In this document: piece after piece, positions 43,636-55,044 of the stretch
Layout of the letters: each line of letters opens with the position of its first letter
How positions within the stretch are numbered: position 1 is the stretch's first letter
Source: Heterohyrax brucei
Taxonomy: Eukaryota; Chordata; Mammalia; Hyracoidea; Procaviidae
Assembly (NCBI GenBank): GCA_028571685.1
Contig: CM053162.1
Coordinates: forward strand, 70,544,351 to 70,608,350
Length of the DNA stretch: 64,000 nt
Direction of reading: 5' to 3'
The notes under the pieces: model-generated
Seen by the model: only the letters and a program-made list of their open reading frames with translations
Database searches by the model: none
Told to the model about the DNA's origin: nothing
Position numbers and translations under genes: made by a program

Positions 43636-44199
43636 AATGTGTGAGAGATTGATCTGCAGCACACTTAGAAGCATCTTATCTAATTCTGCACTGAGTGACC
43701 ATGAGAGGAAAGCAGACTGCAGAAGCAGAGGGCAGTTCGGTGAAGAGCCCGTCTAACACAGCGTCGCCAACCCAGATCGTCATCAGTGTGGGAATCAGAA
43801 GTGAGAGCAGTTCAACAGGGTCAAAGACACTTTCTCTAATGGAAGCATAATCTCAGACAGAAATGAACAATGTCACAAACTGTTTATTTACCCAAACAAT
43901 GTCCACGAGGAGAGATGCCTAGTATTATAAGATTATCCACATAAAATGAGAAATTCAAGTGCACTTAAAGGATGAGCTGTGCTGTTACCTAAGCTTTAAA
44001 TTCTGCTATTTTTGGCAAATAAAGAAAAAAAGACAGTGGTCTGGTTTGAGTAATTTGATAAAAGCACATGCTGAGAAGAGGAAACTCAGATCTGCTAAGC
44101 CTCTAATGAAGTGAATATTTGCCCTTTTTTATCGAAATTCTACCTAGAAAAAGATCACCTTTTTTATGTGGTGAGCACTGATATTCATGAAATTCCTCA
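43636..44199. other. Unique intergenic sequence
   Basis: Nothing recognised. Confidence 0.4.
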
Positions 44200-44690
44200 G
44201 GTTATTGTTTTCTGTTAGGCATAATTTACATAGTATACAATTCACACTTTGTACAGTTCTGTGACTTTGATGAACACACGCAATCATGTAACAACAACTA
44301 CTACAGTAAATAAAGAATTCCTGTCACTCCCCAAACTTCCCCCACCCACTTTATAGTCGATCCCCCATCCCTCCAGTTGCCAGCCCCTGGCAACCTCTAA
44401 TATGTTTTTCTCCTAGAATTTCACATTTTCTATAACGTCTTATAAGTGGAATTGCTCAGTTGGCAGCCTGATTTTTTAATTAGCAGAATGTATTTGAAAT
44501 TCATCCATGTTACTGGATATGTCACTACTTTATTTACTTGTATTGTTACGTAGTGTTTCACTGTATGGACGTACCATAGTTTCTTTATCCATGTTCCAGC
44601 TAAGGGTTATTTTGTTTTTTGCTCATTGTTCAGCAATCACTAATAAAGTCACTCTATGCATTCGCATACAGGGTTTTTAATAAACATTCT
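44200..44690 (-). mobile_element. Old L1 3' end (L1M type)
   Basis: Antisense L1 3'UTR and ORF2 end: gcataatttacatagtatac, ccagcccctggcaacctcta, tggacgtaccatagtttctt. A likely short continuation lies near 46540-46605 (tgctgagtcatagctgtgtt) beyond younger insertions. Confidence 0.78.
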
Positions 44691-44724
44691 CGGGTGACTT
44701 TATGTTCACCAAGATTGAGAGCTC

Positions 44725-44935
44725 CCCGAAGAAGGACATCACGCTTGGTAAAGTAAAGAGTCAGTGAAAAAGAGGAAGACCTTCAGCAAGCTGGACTGAC
44801 ACAGTGGCTGCAACAAGGGGCCCAACTATAACAACGATTGTGAGGATTGCACAGGACTGGGCAGGTGTGCACAGTGTCACTGTGAGTCAGAACTGACTCA
44901 AGGCACCTGATAACAACAAAACTGAGAGTCTACAT
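44725..44935 (+). mobile_element. RTE LINE 3' end
   Basis: 3' segment (gaagaaggacatcacgcttg, aagaggaagaccttcagcaa) ending in gaactgactcaaggcacctg plus AACAACAAA. Confidence 0.9.
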
Positions 44936-44991
44936 CAAATGTTCACCCCAGCTTTTTAATCTTTCATTCCAGACTTTCTAAATTTGGCATC

Positions 44992-45551
44992 TGTCTTAGT
45001 TAGCCAGCACTGCTATAACAGAAATACCACTATTGAATGGCCTTACCAGACAGAAACTTACTCTCTTATAGTCTAAGACACTAGAAGTCCTAATTTAGGG
45101 TGCCAGGAGGAAGGCTTTCTCTCTGTGTTGGTTCTAGGGAAAGACCCTTGAAATCAGCCTTTCCTTGGTCTAGTTGTTTCTCAGCCCAGGCACCTCAGGT
45201 CCAAAGGATATGCATTGCACCCAGCATTTGTTTCTTGGTAGCTTAAAGTCTCCATCTCTCTGCAGCTTCTCTCTCCTTTTATCTCTTGTTAGATAAAAGG
45301 TGATGCAGGCAGCACTCCAGAAAAACTATCCTCCCATTGGATCAGGGCTGGGACCCAGGTAAGGGTGCTGCATCCCACTCAACTCCTCTTCAGCGTAACC
45401 TGGTCTTGCCTTGTTCACTACAGGCAGCTGTTAGGATTTACAGCACATAGGAAAATTCAATCAGATCACAAAATGAGGACAATCACGAACACTGAGAATC
45501 ACAGCCTAGCCAAGTTGACACATACTGGGGGACACTACTCAATCCATGATA
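44992..45551 (-). repeat. MaLR-like LTR family 1
   Basis: A 560-bp antisense LTR. Its 3' end is tgtcttagttagccagcactg and its 5' end lies near actactcaatccatga. Shared strings include acctcaggtccaaaggatat and gcctagccaagttgacacat. No clear target duplication. Confidence 0.8.
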
Positions 45552-46434
45552 GCAGTCTAGCTGATCGTCTTCTCTTTGCTTCTCTTATCTCTGCTCGTTC
45601 TGCCTCCCGTTGCGGTAGCATTTTGATTGAATCATCAACTGGTTTGACTTTAGAGCCCTCTTCTCTGTTCAGCAAGCATTCAGTATTTTGGTTTAGTGCT
45701 CCAGAATGTAGGGAAGAGGTTCCTTTCTCTTGCCCCCGCTTATAGTCTGTCAGCAAGAGAAGACAAAAATCTAATTGTCTTATTTCAAAGATCTGTCTGG
45801 ATTGTGCTTCTCTCTCTTCTCATTGACTGAAATGGAGGTTAGAGGGGATACCAAAATGACTTAGGAACCTGGGTACTGTCTTACGGCCAGACTGTACAAT
45901 GTCAAGTGCTAGTCATGTTTTCTTGTCTACAGAGTCCTCTGGAAAGTTCAGGGTAAGTTCAGGGCATCTCAAATGATTTCCCCAAGGTTTAGAGTGATTT
46001 TGAAGCCCAGAGAATTGCTGGGTCCTAAAATATCTGGGACTGAGATTCTTAGATGTCATAAGAAGAGAGAGGAAAGAGACAGAGAGAGAAGACAGAGAAA
46101 CTTCTTCCTGTTTCTCTTTTTCCTAAACTGACTCTTAAACTCACCCCAGTCACAAAGGTTAAATGCCATTGTCTACCTGACTCTTCCTCTGATTGCTCTC
46201 ATCTGTCTTTCCGTATGACCAACGGCCATCTAGTCAGCCATCTGGAAGATCATCGTCAAACAGACTCTGGTTGGGCTTTCTCATCACAGTGACTGTGTCT
46301 GAAAATCTCAGTTCAGTGGCAACTATCTATCTACTAGCCAAAAGCCTGGGAGGGGGAATTCGTTCTTAAAACTTTTTAATAACCCTTCCATTTTCTGTTT
46401 TGAGTTCCTTTTTTTTGATGCGATATGTTTTCAC
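45552..46434. other. Unique intergenic sequence
   Basis: No repeat recognised. A GA-rich run (gagagaggaaagagacagag) lies near 46065-46095. A 73-codon minus frame at 45535-45756 is basic-rich but unrecognised. Confidence 0.4.
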
Positions 46435-46533
46435 ATCAGCCTGGCACTCCTTGTAAACTCTATGGGGCAATTCTACTCTGAACTACAGGGTCGCTTTGAG
46501 TCGGACCCGATGCAATGTCACTGGGTTTTTTTA
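46435..46533 (+). mobile_element. AfroSINE, 5' truncated
   Basis: Body and tail (ctggcactccttgtaaactc, ttgagtcggacccgatgcaa) ending in T-rich sequence. Confidence 0.82.
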
Positions 46534-47238
46534 AAAATACATTTTCATTAATGGAAGTATGCTGAGTCATAGCTGTGTTTACATTTTCAGTTGGTAATAC
46601 GAATTTTGAGAAACATTATGTGGAAGTACATGGTTGCCGCTGAACTTTTTGTGTTCTCAATCTTGCTGATTAACAGGCTACTGTCTGTCCCAATAACCCT
46701 TGATTGCTGAAAATATGGTATCACACCTTCTGTTAGGTTACATGGGGAATCTTTGGTTTTCTAAATATGATGCAAATATGATGCCCTAAATGAGGCAGAG
46801 AATTTCTAGGGCTCCCTAACTATCTAGGACTCCCTAACTGTCACACAACCGTAACTATGTTTACAAGGCTTGCTTAGGAGTACAAAAGCCCAAAGACCAG
46901 TGTTTGACCCAGTCACATTTCCTTACTTGCAAACCTCATACTCCAGCTATTTTGCTTCAAATAACATTTCTTCTGCCTTTCGCCATTACACAAGTCCCCA
47001 CTGAAAGACAGTCAATACTTTCAGTAGGGAAAGTGTACTCCCAAAGAACTCCAGGGGCACAGAAAGGGGTTGTGATACTGTATTCCCCAGGTCCACAAAG
47101 GATTAAAGATTGACAGCCACTAGAAGAGCAATGGCATGAAATAATATTCCTGCTGTCTCTGCACCACTTATCCCCTCTTCTTTAATAACTAATGACTGAA
47201 AAAAAAAAGCATGAGTGACTTTAGTTCTCTATGGAACA
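46534..47238. other. Mostly unassigned sequence
   Basis: The first 70 bases look like a continuation of the old L1 at 44200-44690. The remainder is not recognised. Confidence 0.4.
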
Positions 47239-47406
47239 AAACCCCAAACTAAACCCATGGCCCTCAGGTTGATTCAAACTCACAGCAACCCTACAGACAG
47301 AATAGAACTGCCCCATAGAGTCTCCAAGAAGTGCCTGGCAGATCTGAGCTGCCAACCTTCTGGTTAGCAGTCGTAGCACTTAACCATTATACTACCAGGG
47401 TTTCCT
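47239..47406 (-). mobile_element. AfroSINE type A
   Basis: Antisense full-length copy (aaacccatggccctcaggtt to ttatactaccagggtttcc). Confidence 0.92.
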
Positions 47407-47504
47407 CTTTATGGAAAGCAAACAAAAAAGTAGAAACTGAAAAATTACACTGAGCCAGTTACTTCTACATATTACAAAAACATTACAAAACCGCTAGTCT
47501 GATA

Positions 47505-47660
47505 TACAGAATGGGCTGGACTTCAGGACACAGAGTGACGCAGGTGGTGTATGTGCTTTATGGCTTCATGTGTCTATGAGGCTGTGGTACTGGCTTCGTC
47601 TCAGAGGGGAGAGGAGAGGACGGAGAGAAGCGGACAAGTGTTGGCTGAGTGGATGCTGGA
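47505..47660 (+). mobile_element. Afrotherian L1 3'UTR, part 1
   Basis: Same UTR family as 35040-36045 (gctggacttcaggacacaga, catgtgtctatgaggctgtg), split by a solo LTR. Confidence 0.82.
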
Positions 47661-48175
47661 TGTCTTGGGCTGGGTTTTCTAGGAAAGCAAAACCAGTAAC
47701 ATGTATATGTACAAGAAAAGATTTATGTATAAGGAAATAGCTCACACAACTGCAGCAGCTGGATGTCCCAAGTCCTGGCACAAGCCTCACGTGGCCACGG
47801 CAGCTGGTGAAGCCAAGATCAGCAGGTCAGAGACCAGAGTTCTAGGTCATCAGTTGTGTAGTTCAGTGGATCCCAAGTTGGCGGGGAAACGGAGCTGCAG
47901 AGGCTAGGAAACTCATGGTCAGCGGTCAGGGAACAGGACTCTCAAGGGCTATAAGGGTTGATGAATGCAATAGCTACAGTTCAAGTCCTGGAACCAGACC
48001 CAAAAGAGAGCAGGAGCTGCTGGCTATGTGAGCAGACAGGCAGTAGGTGGTGGAAGACAGAGAGACGAGAGCTGAGGGGAGGGAAGCCACCCCATCCCAT
48101 GCCCCACCCCACCCCGCCTCTTGATACAGCAGCCAAATGTGGAGTAGCCAAGTTGGCATAATCCTGACCATCACA
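47661..48175 (-). repeat. Solo ERV-L-type LTR nested in L1 3'UTR
   Basis: A 515-bp antisense LTR beginning (minus) TGTGATGGTCAGGATT and ending CCCAGCCCAAGACA, with TG...CA termini. An exact 5-bp target duplication CTGGA lies at 47656-47660 and 48176-48180. Its 3' end resembles the LTR at 40850-41802. There is no internal retroviral sequence, so it is a recombined solo LTR. Confidence 0.88.
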
Positions 48176-48320
48176 CTGGAAGAGTGAAAAAGAAAAGCCT
48201 GCTGTCACAGGGTGAGGAGAGCAGGTCAAGTGGCGGAGAGGTGTGTGTTCAGGATTTCATATGGCAAATTTATTTGGATTGTAAAATTACACTTAGCCAC
48301 AATAAAAAATTATAAAAACA
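48176..48320 (+). mobile_element. Afrotherian L1 3'UTR, part 2
   Basis: Resumes with agaaaagcctgctgtcacag, matching the L1 UTR, and ends in an A-rich tail (aataaaaaattataaaaaca). Confidence 0.8.
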
Positions 48321-48485
48321 ACCAATAGTCTGAAGTGAGCTAATTGCTGACTGCTGCCGAGCCTACTTGCTGGTTTCATCTGAAACATCGCTGTGAACTC
48401 ACTGAACTAGACTTGTCGGGCTGGCTGGTCAACCTTGGACGTGAGTGGCTGAGTCAGCGTACAGGCTGTGGATTCAGATGGACAC

Positions 48486-49010
48486 TGTTATGAGTTGAAT
48501 TGTGTCTCCCCCCAAAACGTGCATCCTCTTGCCCAGGCCATGATTCCCGACGTTGCAAGGTTGTCTGCCATTTTGTGACCTGACGTCATTATCTTATGTG
48601 CTTAAATCCTCACATCCGTAATAATAACGAGGTGGGATTAGAGGCAGTTATGTCAATGAAGCAGGACTCAATCTATGAGATCAGGTCACACCTTGAGGGA
48701 GTCTTTTTTGAGATACAAGAGACAGAAGCGAGCCGAGGGACAAGAAGACCTCCTACCACCCAGAATGAAGAGCCAGGAGGCTGATGTGTCCTTCGCACTT
48801 CGGGGTCCTTTGTTGAGAAGCTGGCAGACCAAGAGACAACAGACAGCATGGCACTTCCTCTGGAGCCAACAGAGACAGAGGTCCCCCAGAGCGGGCACAC
48901 TGAGTTCTGACCTCTAGTCTCCTAGATGCTGAGGGAATAAAGCTCTCTTTGTTAAAGCCACCTGCCTGTGGTAGCTCTATTGTAGCAGCACTAGATAACT
49001 TAGGCGGACA
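48486..49010 (+). repeat. MaLR-like LTR family 1, full length
   Basis: 525 bp starting TGTTATGAGTTGAATTGTGTC and ending gcagcactagataacttagg. It contains aggtgggattagaggcagtt, cagagcgggcacactg and an AATAAA signal (gggaataaagctctctttgtt) close to the end. Confidence 0.85.
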
Positions 49011-49029
49011 TCTCAAGTTTGAATTCTAG

Positions 49030-49170
49030 GTCCAACTGCGGCAATATGTACACTTTTCCAAGATATTTAACTACTGTTCAACTTCCATTTCACCACCTAT
49101 AAAACAGGTATAAAATTGTCTATCATGTAGTTGTTATGAGAACTAAACAAGATTTCATATTTTATATAAA
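49030..49170 (+). mobile_element. MIR SINE
   Basis: Ancient MIR pattern: agatatttaactactgttca, acttccatttcaccacctat, aaaacaggtataaaattgtc, then gttgttatgagaactaaac. Confidence 0.7.
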
Positions 49171-49192
49171 ACATCATATGGTATTATATTTA

Positions 49193-49213
49193 TGTGTGTG
49201 TGTGTATATATAT
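49193..49213. repeat. (TG)n/(TA)n microsatellite
   Basis: tgtgtgtgtgtgtatatatatg. Confidence 0.85.
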
Positions 49214-50724
49214 GTAAAATAAATTCAAAACATGGAATGGGGAAGTACTTATGATAGGCAATACAGGAAGAATGGTAAACAGTAATATTATGACATTAGA
49301 GATTTTGTTGATCAGTCTACTGGAAGCAGGATTTCATCCTGGGATTCCCAGAACTGGTACATGAGAGACAGCGTCTGAATCTCCACTGGGGAGGGCTGGT
49401 GGGAATCATGGTCTTATCCCAGCGGACTGGAGCCCTTGGCATCAGACCCATTAGTGAACTGGAAACTGATGCTAGCAGATTCATGATCGGGGGGGAAGGT
49501 AGCCGAGATAGATTCTTTGATCTCCAATGGCAACCTCACAGTCATGTCAGACTCTGGGGAAGTACTGTCTCTTTAAGAAGGTCTTGATTTCTGATGGTCT
49601 TAAGGTCTCTGTTGATTTGATTCTAGTCAGTGCCTTCTGCCAACAAATATAGGCACCCTTTGACCCCAGATGTAGGAAACCATTGAATCACTGTGTTCAA
49701 AATACTTCTGAATTTCTATTAACAAAAGTACCATCCTCTTTCAGAATCCAAGAGTCAAGGCCTGTAGCCTATCAGTATTCCAATAGAAATCATCTTTTCA
49801 TTTATCAGCCTAAACTCTAGGGCAGGAAGGCAGCCCTTTGACAGTCCTTTCAATGGAGAGGATGAGAAGGACGAAGGGTGACTGAGAAAATGACAAGATG
49901 TACGCAGTTCAGTTGGTTCCCTTGGAACATGCCCCCGAGTATTAGGCTTCACAAGTAGGTTTTGAGCTTTTCATTAAAGCTGTTAGTAAGGGAACATCTT
50001 CCATCTTCCACTTGGCTTGGCTTAGTTATGTTCCAGAAAAAAATAAACGACCCAAGTGTTTCTTTAATATTTTTAGCTCCATATATGCTGCAAAAAAAGT
50101 GCTCTCAAAAGTCATTTTGTGTAGGGCATAGCGTTCTATATTGTGTAGTATTTCAGACATACGCATTCATTTAATCTTTTCTTTAAATGTTCCCTTTTCC
50201 ATCTGACTCCTTCAGGCCGAGTGGAACGCCCTTCCTGCAGTCTGCTGGCCTTGCTCCACGATATCCATCTTTGCATTTATACTTGCAACACTGTATTGCC
50301 TATTTACTTGTCTGTTCCTCTCTTTAAAAGTGTTCTTAAAGAGACTGCATGTCAGCGGGAGTCACAAGGTGTCACTAGTGCCTGCTCACAGCTTGACACA
50401 GTATTCAAAACAAAGGGGTTATGTAAATGATTAATGTGCTATTATTAAAAATGTACTGTGTAAGCTTTTTGAGTAAACAATGAAATCTGTGGTTGCGTTA
50501 TCAGTGGAATGAGAAAGCACAAAATCGTGAGTGTTCAGCCTCCGTTGTATGTAATGCTACACAAGGAGACGAGGTGCGAGATGGCTACAGGACGAGGTGA
50601 GAGGGGGGAGGTCTGGGGGCCACATGTCAGTGAGGATGAAAAAGGAGAAATGGATAGAGAGACTAAAAAGAGAATATAAAGACTTGGTGATGTTGTATAA
50701 TCATTATTTGTTTTAATTGATTGC
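49214..50724. other. Unique intergenic sequence
   Basis: About 1.5 kb without a recognised element or gene. Confidence 0.4.
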
Positions 50725-50866
50725 TTTACTAGACTGAGTCCACTGAGTAGAGAAACCAAGTCGCATTCATGTTTATGTTCCCGGGGCCTACTAAGCACAA
50801 GGTCTGGCATGTAGTAGAACTCAGCGTATGCTGGAAGGAGTGAGTGAATGAATGAATGAATGAACA
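50725..50866 (+). mobile_element. L2 3' end with (GAAT)n
   Basis: actgagtccactgagtagag, aaggtctggcatgtagtaga, gaactcagcgtatgctgga and a tgaatgaatgaatgaatgaa run at 50845-50864, which is the usual L2 3' terminus. Confidence 0.65.
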
Positions 50867-51059
50867 TTGTATTAGAATCACCGATCCAGTCTCTATCCTA
50901 CACAAAGTTCTGGAATCTAGGTGCTCCTTCAGTTCACATCCTCATCTTCCCTCTCCTGGAACCTGGCCACAGGTTCCAGCTGTCAGAAGTCATATGACAC
51001 CTTTATGGTGTCCGTCCTCGGAAAACAACATGACAGACTGGTAAGAAGCCGCCTTAAAG

Positions 51060-51212
51060 TCTAGTCCTAAGTCTAAAATGCGCTGGCTGTGTGATCTCAG
51101 GCACAACATGTCTTCCTCGTCCTTTGGGCCTCCGTGTCCTCACAGGTGCAGTGTCAATAAATGCCGCCTCGGGGTTGGTATGAGGACTGGAGGAGGTAGT
51201 GCATGCAAGTCA
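51060..51212 (+). mobile_element. MIR SINE
   Basis: ctggctgtgtgatctcaggc, ctttgggcctccgtgtcctc and ggggttggtatgaggactgg reproduce the MIR core and flanks. Confidence 0.75.
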
Positions 51213-51221
51213 GTGTCATGT

Positions 51222-51424
51222 TATTGCTGTGAGTTGTCATCGAGACCCTTCAGATTCACGGCAAATCCATGTGTCAGAGTAGAACCGCTCTGTGGGGTTT
51301 TCAAGGCTGTGACTCTTTGAAAGCAGACCAGCAGGCCCAACTCCTGAGGCGCCTCTGTGTGGTTCTGAACCTCTGTCCTTCAGGTAAGAAGTCCCTTGCT
51401 CAACTGTCTGTACCACCTAGGAAA
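51222..51424 (-). mobile_element. AfroSINE type B, old
   Basis: Antisense copy (ttgctgtgagttgtcatcga, tgtggggttttcaaggctgt, tctgaacctctgtcc). Confidence 0.75.
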
Positions 51425-51573
51425 TAAGATGAAACCCTCTGCCGCTAAGTCAGTTCTAATCCCTAGTCGCCCTATGGGACAGAGCAGGACTGGCCACTAG
51501 GGTTTCCAAGAAGTGGCTAGGGACCTTTGGGTTAGCAGACCTATTTCTCATCCGCTATGCCACCAGGGTTCCA
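51425..51573 (-). mobile_element. AfroSINE type A
   Basis: Antisense copy (gaaaccctctgccgctaagt to ctatgccaccagggttcc) abutting the type B copy. Confidence 0.88.
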
Positions 51574-51909
51574 TGCAGGGACTAATGTCCAGCAAATAGC
51601 AGTTATTAAGTTTAAACTTGCCTTTTTCTTCCCCAGGGTAAGAACCATCATACATACAATTGGACCAATAAAATTTTTCATAGCATTCACAGAGCAGACT
51701 AGTGCCTAATCGTCTTCTCCCTAAATTTGTCTGCAATGTGGCTCTACCTGTGCGGATCCCAGCTCAGCTTTTCACTTGGAAAAAACTCCAGACACTCGGG
51801 TGTGATCCGCACTGCTTCTTCGGCCCGCTCTTGTACCTCAAGATGTAAACAGAGACTCATGACCCCCTTAGTGGTCTTGACACTACTTTTGCATGGTCCT
51901 AGACTCGAC

Positions 51910-52066
51910 TTTGGAATCCTTGGGGGTACAATAGTTAAGTGCTACAGCTGCTAACCAGAAGGTTGCCAGTTCGAATTTGCCAGGCACTCCACAGTTCTAC
52001 TCTGTCCTACAGGGTTGCTATTAGTCTGAATTGATCAATGGCAATGGGTTTGAGTTGGGGGTTTTA
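51910..52066 (+). mobile_element. AfroSINE type A
   Basis: Sense copy (ggaatccttgggggtacaat head, gctaaccagaaggttgccag, ttgatcaatggcaatgggtt tail) with a short mid deletion. Confidence 0.9.
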
Positions 52067-52098
52067 AACTCTACTTCAGTCCAGTCTTGCCGACTTAG

Positions 52099-52750
52099 CT
52101 ATTGTTATTAGATGTCATCAAGTTGGCCCCAGGAACAGAAGTCGCCCAGTTCTGCACCATCCTCACAACCATTGCTATGTTTGAGCAGACTGGGCTGCAG
52201 CTTGCATGTCGTTCCATCCCCTGAGGCTCTTCCTTGTTTTTACAAAACACGATTCCTTCTCCAAGGATTGGTCCCTCGGACGATACATCCAGAGTCTCAT
52301 CCTCCTTGTTTCTAAGGAGCATTCTGACTGTATTTTTTCCAAGACAGGTTTATTCATTCTTCTGGCTGTCTGTGGTATCCTCCGCATTCTTTGCCAGCAC
52401 CCAAATTCAAATGCATCTGTTCTTCTTTGGTCTTCCTTTGTCATTGTCATATTTTGCATGAGTATGAGGTGAATTCAAAATGCAAAGACTTGAGTCAAGC
52501 ACACCTTAGTCATCAAAGTGACTCTTTTGCCTCTTAGCACTTTAAAGAGATCCCTGGAGCAGATTTGCCCTGTGTAATAAATACCTTGATTTCCTCTTTG
52601 CCACTTTTGTGGTCCTTGATCACTAATCTAAAAAGAATGAAGTTGTTGACATCTTCAGATTCCTCACCATTTATCCTGATAACTATTGACTGGTCCACTT
52701 GTAAGGATTTTCACTTTCTTAAGATTCCATTCAAGACAAGGCCTGAATCT
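52099..52750 (-). mobile_element. RTE LINE 3' part
   Basis: Antisense RTE: tail (ttattagatgtcatcaagtt), 3'UTR (agttctgcaccatcctcaca) and ORF end (ttctaaggagcattctgact, tttgtcattgtcatattttg). Diverged and frame-broken; the terminal CAA repeats are lost. Confidence 0.85.
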
Positions 52751-52916
52751 ATCGACATACCGAATGGAAAAAACATTTCTGTTGATCATGCCAGAGGCTT
52801 TCTTTCTTTACTTCCAGAGTAAGAACTCAGAAAAACTTTGCACAGTTTACTCCTAAGGGCATGACTGTTCTTTACTTGTGTGAGCACACACATACACATA
52901 CACAGAGCACTTTGGG
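52751..52916. other. Unassigned sequence
   Basis: Not recognised; includes a short (CACACATA) stretch at 52886-52902. Confidence 0.4.
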
Positions 52917-52989
52917 GGACATTCTCTGACTTCTCAATTGTACTTTATCCATTCCCGGCAACTTGAATCCACATCCTGCAGAGCTTCTG
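52917..52989. repeat. Inverted repeat, left arm
   Basis: A 73-bp arm (contains ttgtactttatccattcccg), complementary to 53129-53201 with only three mismatches by eye. Confidence 0.88.
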
Positions 52990-53128
52990 GTGTCAAAGGA
53001 GACCAGAAACATCAAGGAGAAAACTGCTACCAGTTCAGGGTGTGCAGACCTGCAGGGAAGAGCCCACACTGGGGACTGAGACGGAGCATTTCAAGAGGTA
53101 GAGGAAGAAGCAAGAGAAAATGTCGTCT

Positions 53129-53201
53129 CAGAAGCTCTGCAGGACATGGATTCAAGTTGCCGGGAATGGATAAAGTACAATTGAGAAGTCAGATAATGTC
53201 C
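53129..53201. repeat. Inverted repeat, right arm
   Basis: A 73-bp arm (contains cgggaatggataaagtacaa) complementary to 52917-52989. The 139-bp spacer is not itself repeated. Confidence 0.88.
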
Positions 53202-53411
53202 ATATGCTGCAATGTCACAAAAATTAACATAACAAAGAGCGGTTTCAATCAAGGGAAGGGGACAGAACCCCAATTACTGCATGGAGTCAGAATAGAAATG
53301 AATGCAGAGAGGATTCTTTTGAGAAAAGTGGCAGTGAGTGGGCTGGAGGGAGAAAGTGCTGACCATTGCCGAGGATTCTACAAGGAATGAATTTTTAAAG
53401 CTGGGAGATTT
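53202..53411. other. Unassigned sequence
   Basis: Not recognised. Confidence 0.4.
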
Positions 53412-53985
53412 GATAGTTAATTTTCCATGCCAACTTGGCTAGACTGTGGTGCCCAGTTGTTCGGTCAAACACTAGTCTAGATGTTGTTGTGAATTATTGT
53501 TAACAGGTGAATAGCTCAGTCACCCTTAAGTAAAGCAGATTGCTTTCCATAATGTGGAGGGCCTCATCAAATCAATTTAAGGCCTTAAGAAGAAAAAGGG
53601 GGGTTTCCCAAGGGAGTATTCTGCCTGCAAGCTGTAAATAGCTAGCTTGCTAGAATTTCTTTCACTCTCCCTCCACCTGACCTGCCGATACAGGAACATA
53701 CAAGGCTGCAGAATAGCCAGCCTGTCTCTTAGCGTTTGTATTTGGGGACACAAGACTGCTGGAATTTCCAGCCTGTGGTCTGACTTTTGGATTTGTGGCC
53801 TCCCACACTGCATTAACCAATTCCTCAAGAATTTGACACCTTCCAATTCTTCACCATTTATCCTGATACCATTTATTGGTCTTCTGATAAAGATTTTCAC
53901 TGTCTTGAGGTACCACTGCAGCCTGGAGTCTGATTTTGGATTTGTCATTTCCCACAACTGCACGAACCATTTCCTCAAAAAGAAA
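53412..53985 (+). repeat. Ancient LTR family 2 (MaLR/ERVL-like) with RTE scrap
   Basis: Starts tgatagttaattttccatgc, runs through cagttgttcggtcaaacact and ggccttaagaagaaaaagg, and ends with a caattcctcaaga motif. That end (53766-53830) is repeated at 53920-53985, and an antisense RTE fragment lies between. The same family, in reverse, is at 55648-56066. Confidence 0.7.
53831..53919 (-). mobile_element. RTE fragment
   Basis: About 89 bp (ccttccaattcttcaccatt, ctgataccatttattggtct) antisense to the RTE ORF, bracketed by two diverged copies of the same 65-bp LTR end. Confidence 0.65.
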
Positions 53986-54679
53986 TCCACCCCCTCTCTA
54001 TTTCACTGGTTCTTCTTTCTTGAGAACCTTCAGTGAGACCGGTGAGTTGTAGGATATACTAAAGCAAAGGAGTCAGAAGAGAAGGCAATGTTGAAGACAC
54101 AGAGAATCATGGAATAAAAAAGGAATGCTGGATCCAACGAAGTTTTGGAGGAGGTAGGGAGAGATGATTCTGGACTCTAGAGCTGATTCCTGTGAACCAG
54201 AAAAGGAGCCCTTTCTTTCTGGGGCAGAAGAATAGGAAGTGTTAATCAGCTTCCTGAGCAGCCATTCCAAGCTTCCTCCTTTCTGGCCCAGTCACAGTTT
54301 GGGTAGGACTGACCCCACCCTCCTTGCTCTGTCTGTTTGGCCAAAATGATGGATCTGTGCAACTCAGACAGAACTACATTCCTCATCACAGGGCTTTGGT
54401 TGGATCAGCAGTAGGCATATGACTGAACCAGTTCACCTATGATGCATCCTGGGCTTGTGCTCCACGGTTGGGAAAGGAAAACTGATTCTTCTTGATGATG
54501 TATGACCTGGATACGAGGCTGAGAGCTCTGGCTAGCATCTGGCCGGCCTTGAGGCCAGCCACTGTGAAGACGACAGAGACACACAGCAGAGGGCAGACCT
54601 GAGAGGATCACAGAGAAACAGAGCCAGGATTCAGACGAAATAGAACTAGAAGCACTTGCTACCTCTAGGCATTTTAGTA
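53986..54679. other. Unique intergenic sequence
   Basis: Nothing recognised. Confidence 0.4.
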
Positions 54680-54844
54680 CACCCAAACCAAGCCCACTGC
54701 TGTCAAGTTTATTCTGACTCATAGCAACCCTATAGACAGACTACAATTGCCCCCTAAAGTTTCCAAGGAGCACCTGGCAGATTTGAAGCGCCAGTCTTTT
54801 GGTTAGCAGATATAGCACTTAACCACTGTGCCGCCGGAGTTTCC
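54680..54844 (-). mobile_element. AfroSINE type A
   Basis: Antisense full-length copy (caaaccaagcccactgctgt to actgtgccgccggagtttcc). Confidence 0.93.
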
Positions 54845-54852
54845 ATTTTGGT

Positions 54853-54892
54853 TTATATGTATATATATATAATATATACACACACACACATA
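54853..54892. repeat. (TA)n(CA)n microsatellite
   Basis: tatatatatataatatatacacacacacac, between two SINEs of the same orientation; probably the matured tail of the second. Confidence 0.85.
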
Positions 54893-55044
54893 AAAACAAA
54901 TTCACTGCCATTGAGTTGATTCTGACTCACAGAGTAGAACTGTCCTATTGAGTTTCCAAGGAGCATCTGGCACACTCGAACTGCTGACCTTCTGGTTAGT
55001 AGCCATAGCACTGAACCACTGCCCCACGCCACCCAGGGTTTCCA
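54893..55044 (-). mobile_element. AfroSINE type A
   Basis: Antisense copy (aaattcactgccattgagtt to cacgccacccagggtttcc) with a 15-20 bp deletion near the tail. Confidence 0.9.

Noticed and set aside
52938..53390. 150-codon plus-strand frame
   Set aside because: It spans the 73-bp inverted repeat, so part of its sequence is simply the reverse complement of another part. No domain is visible.
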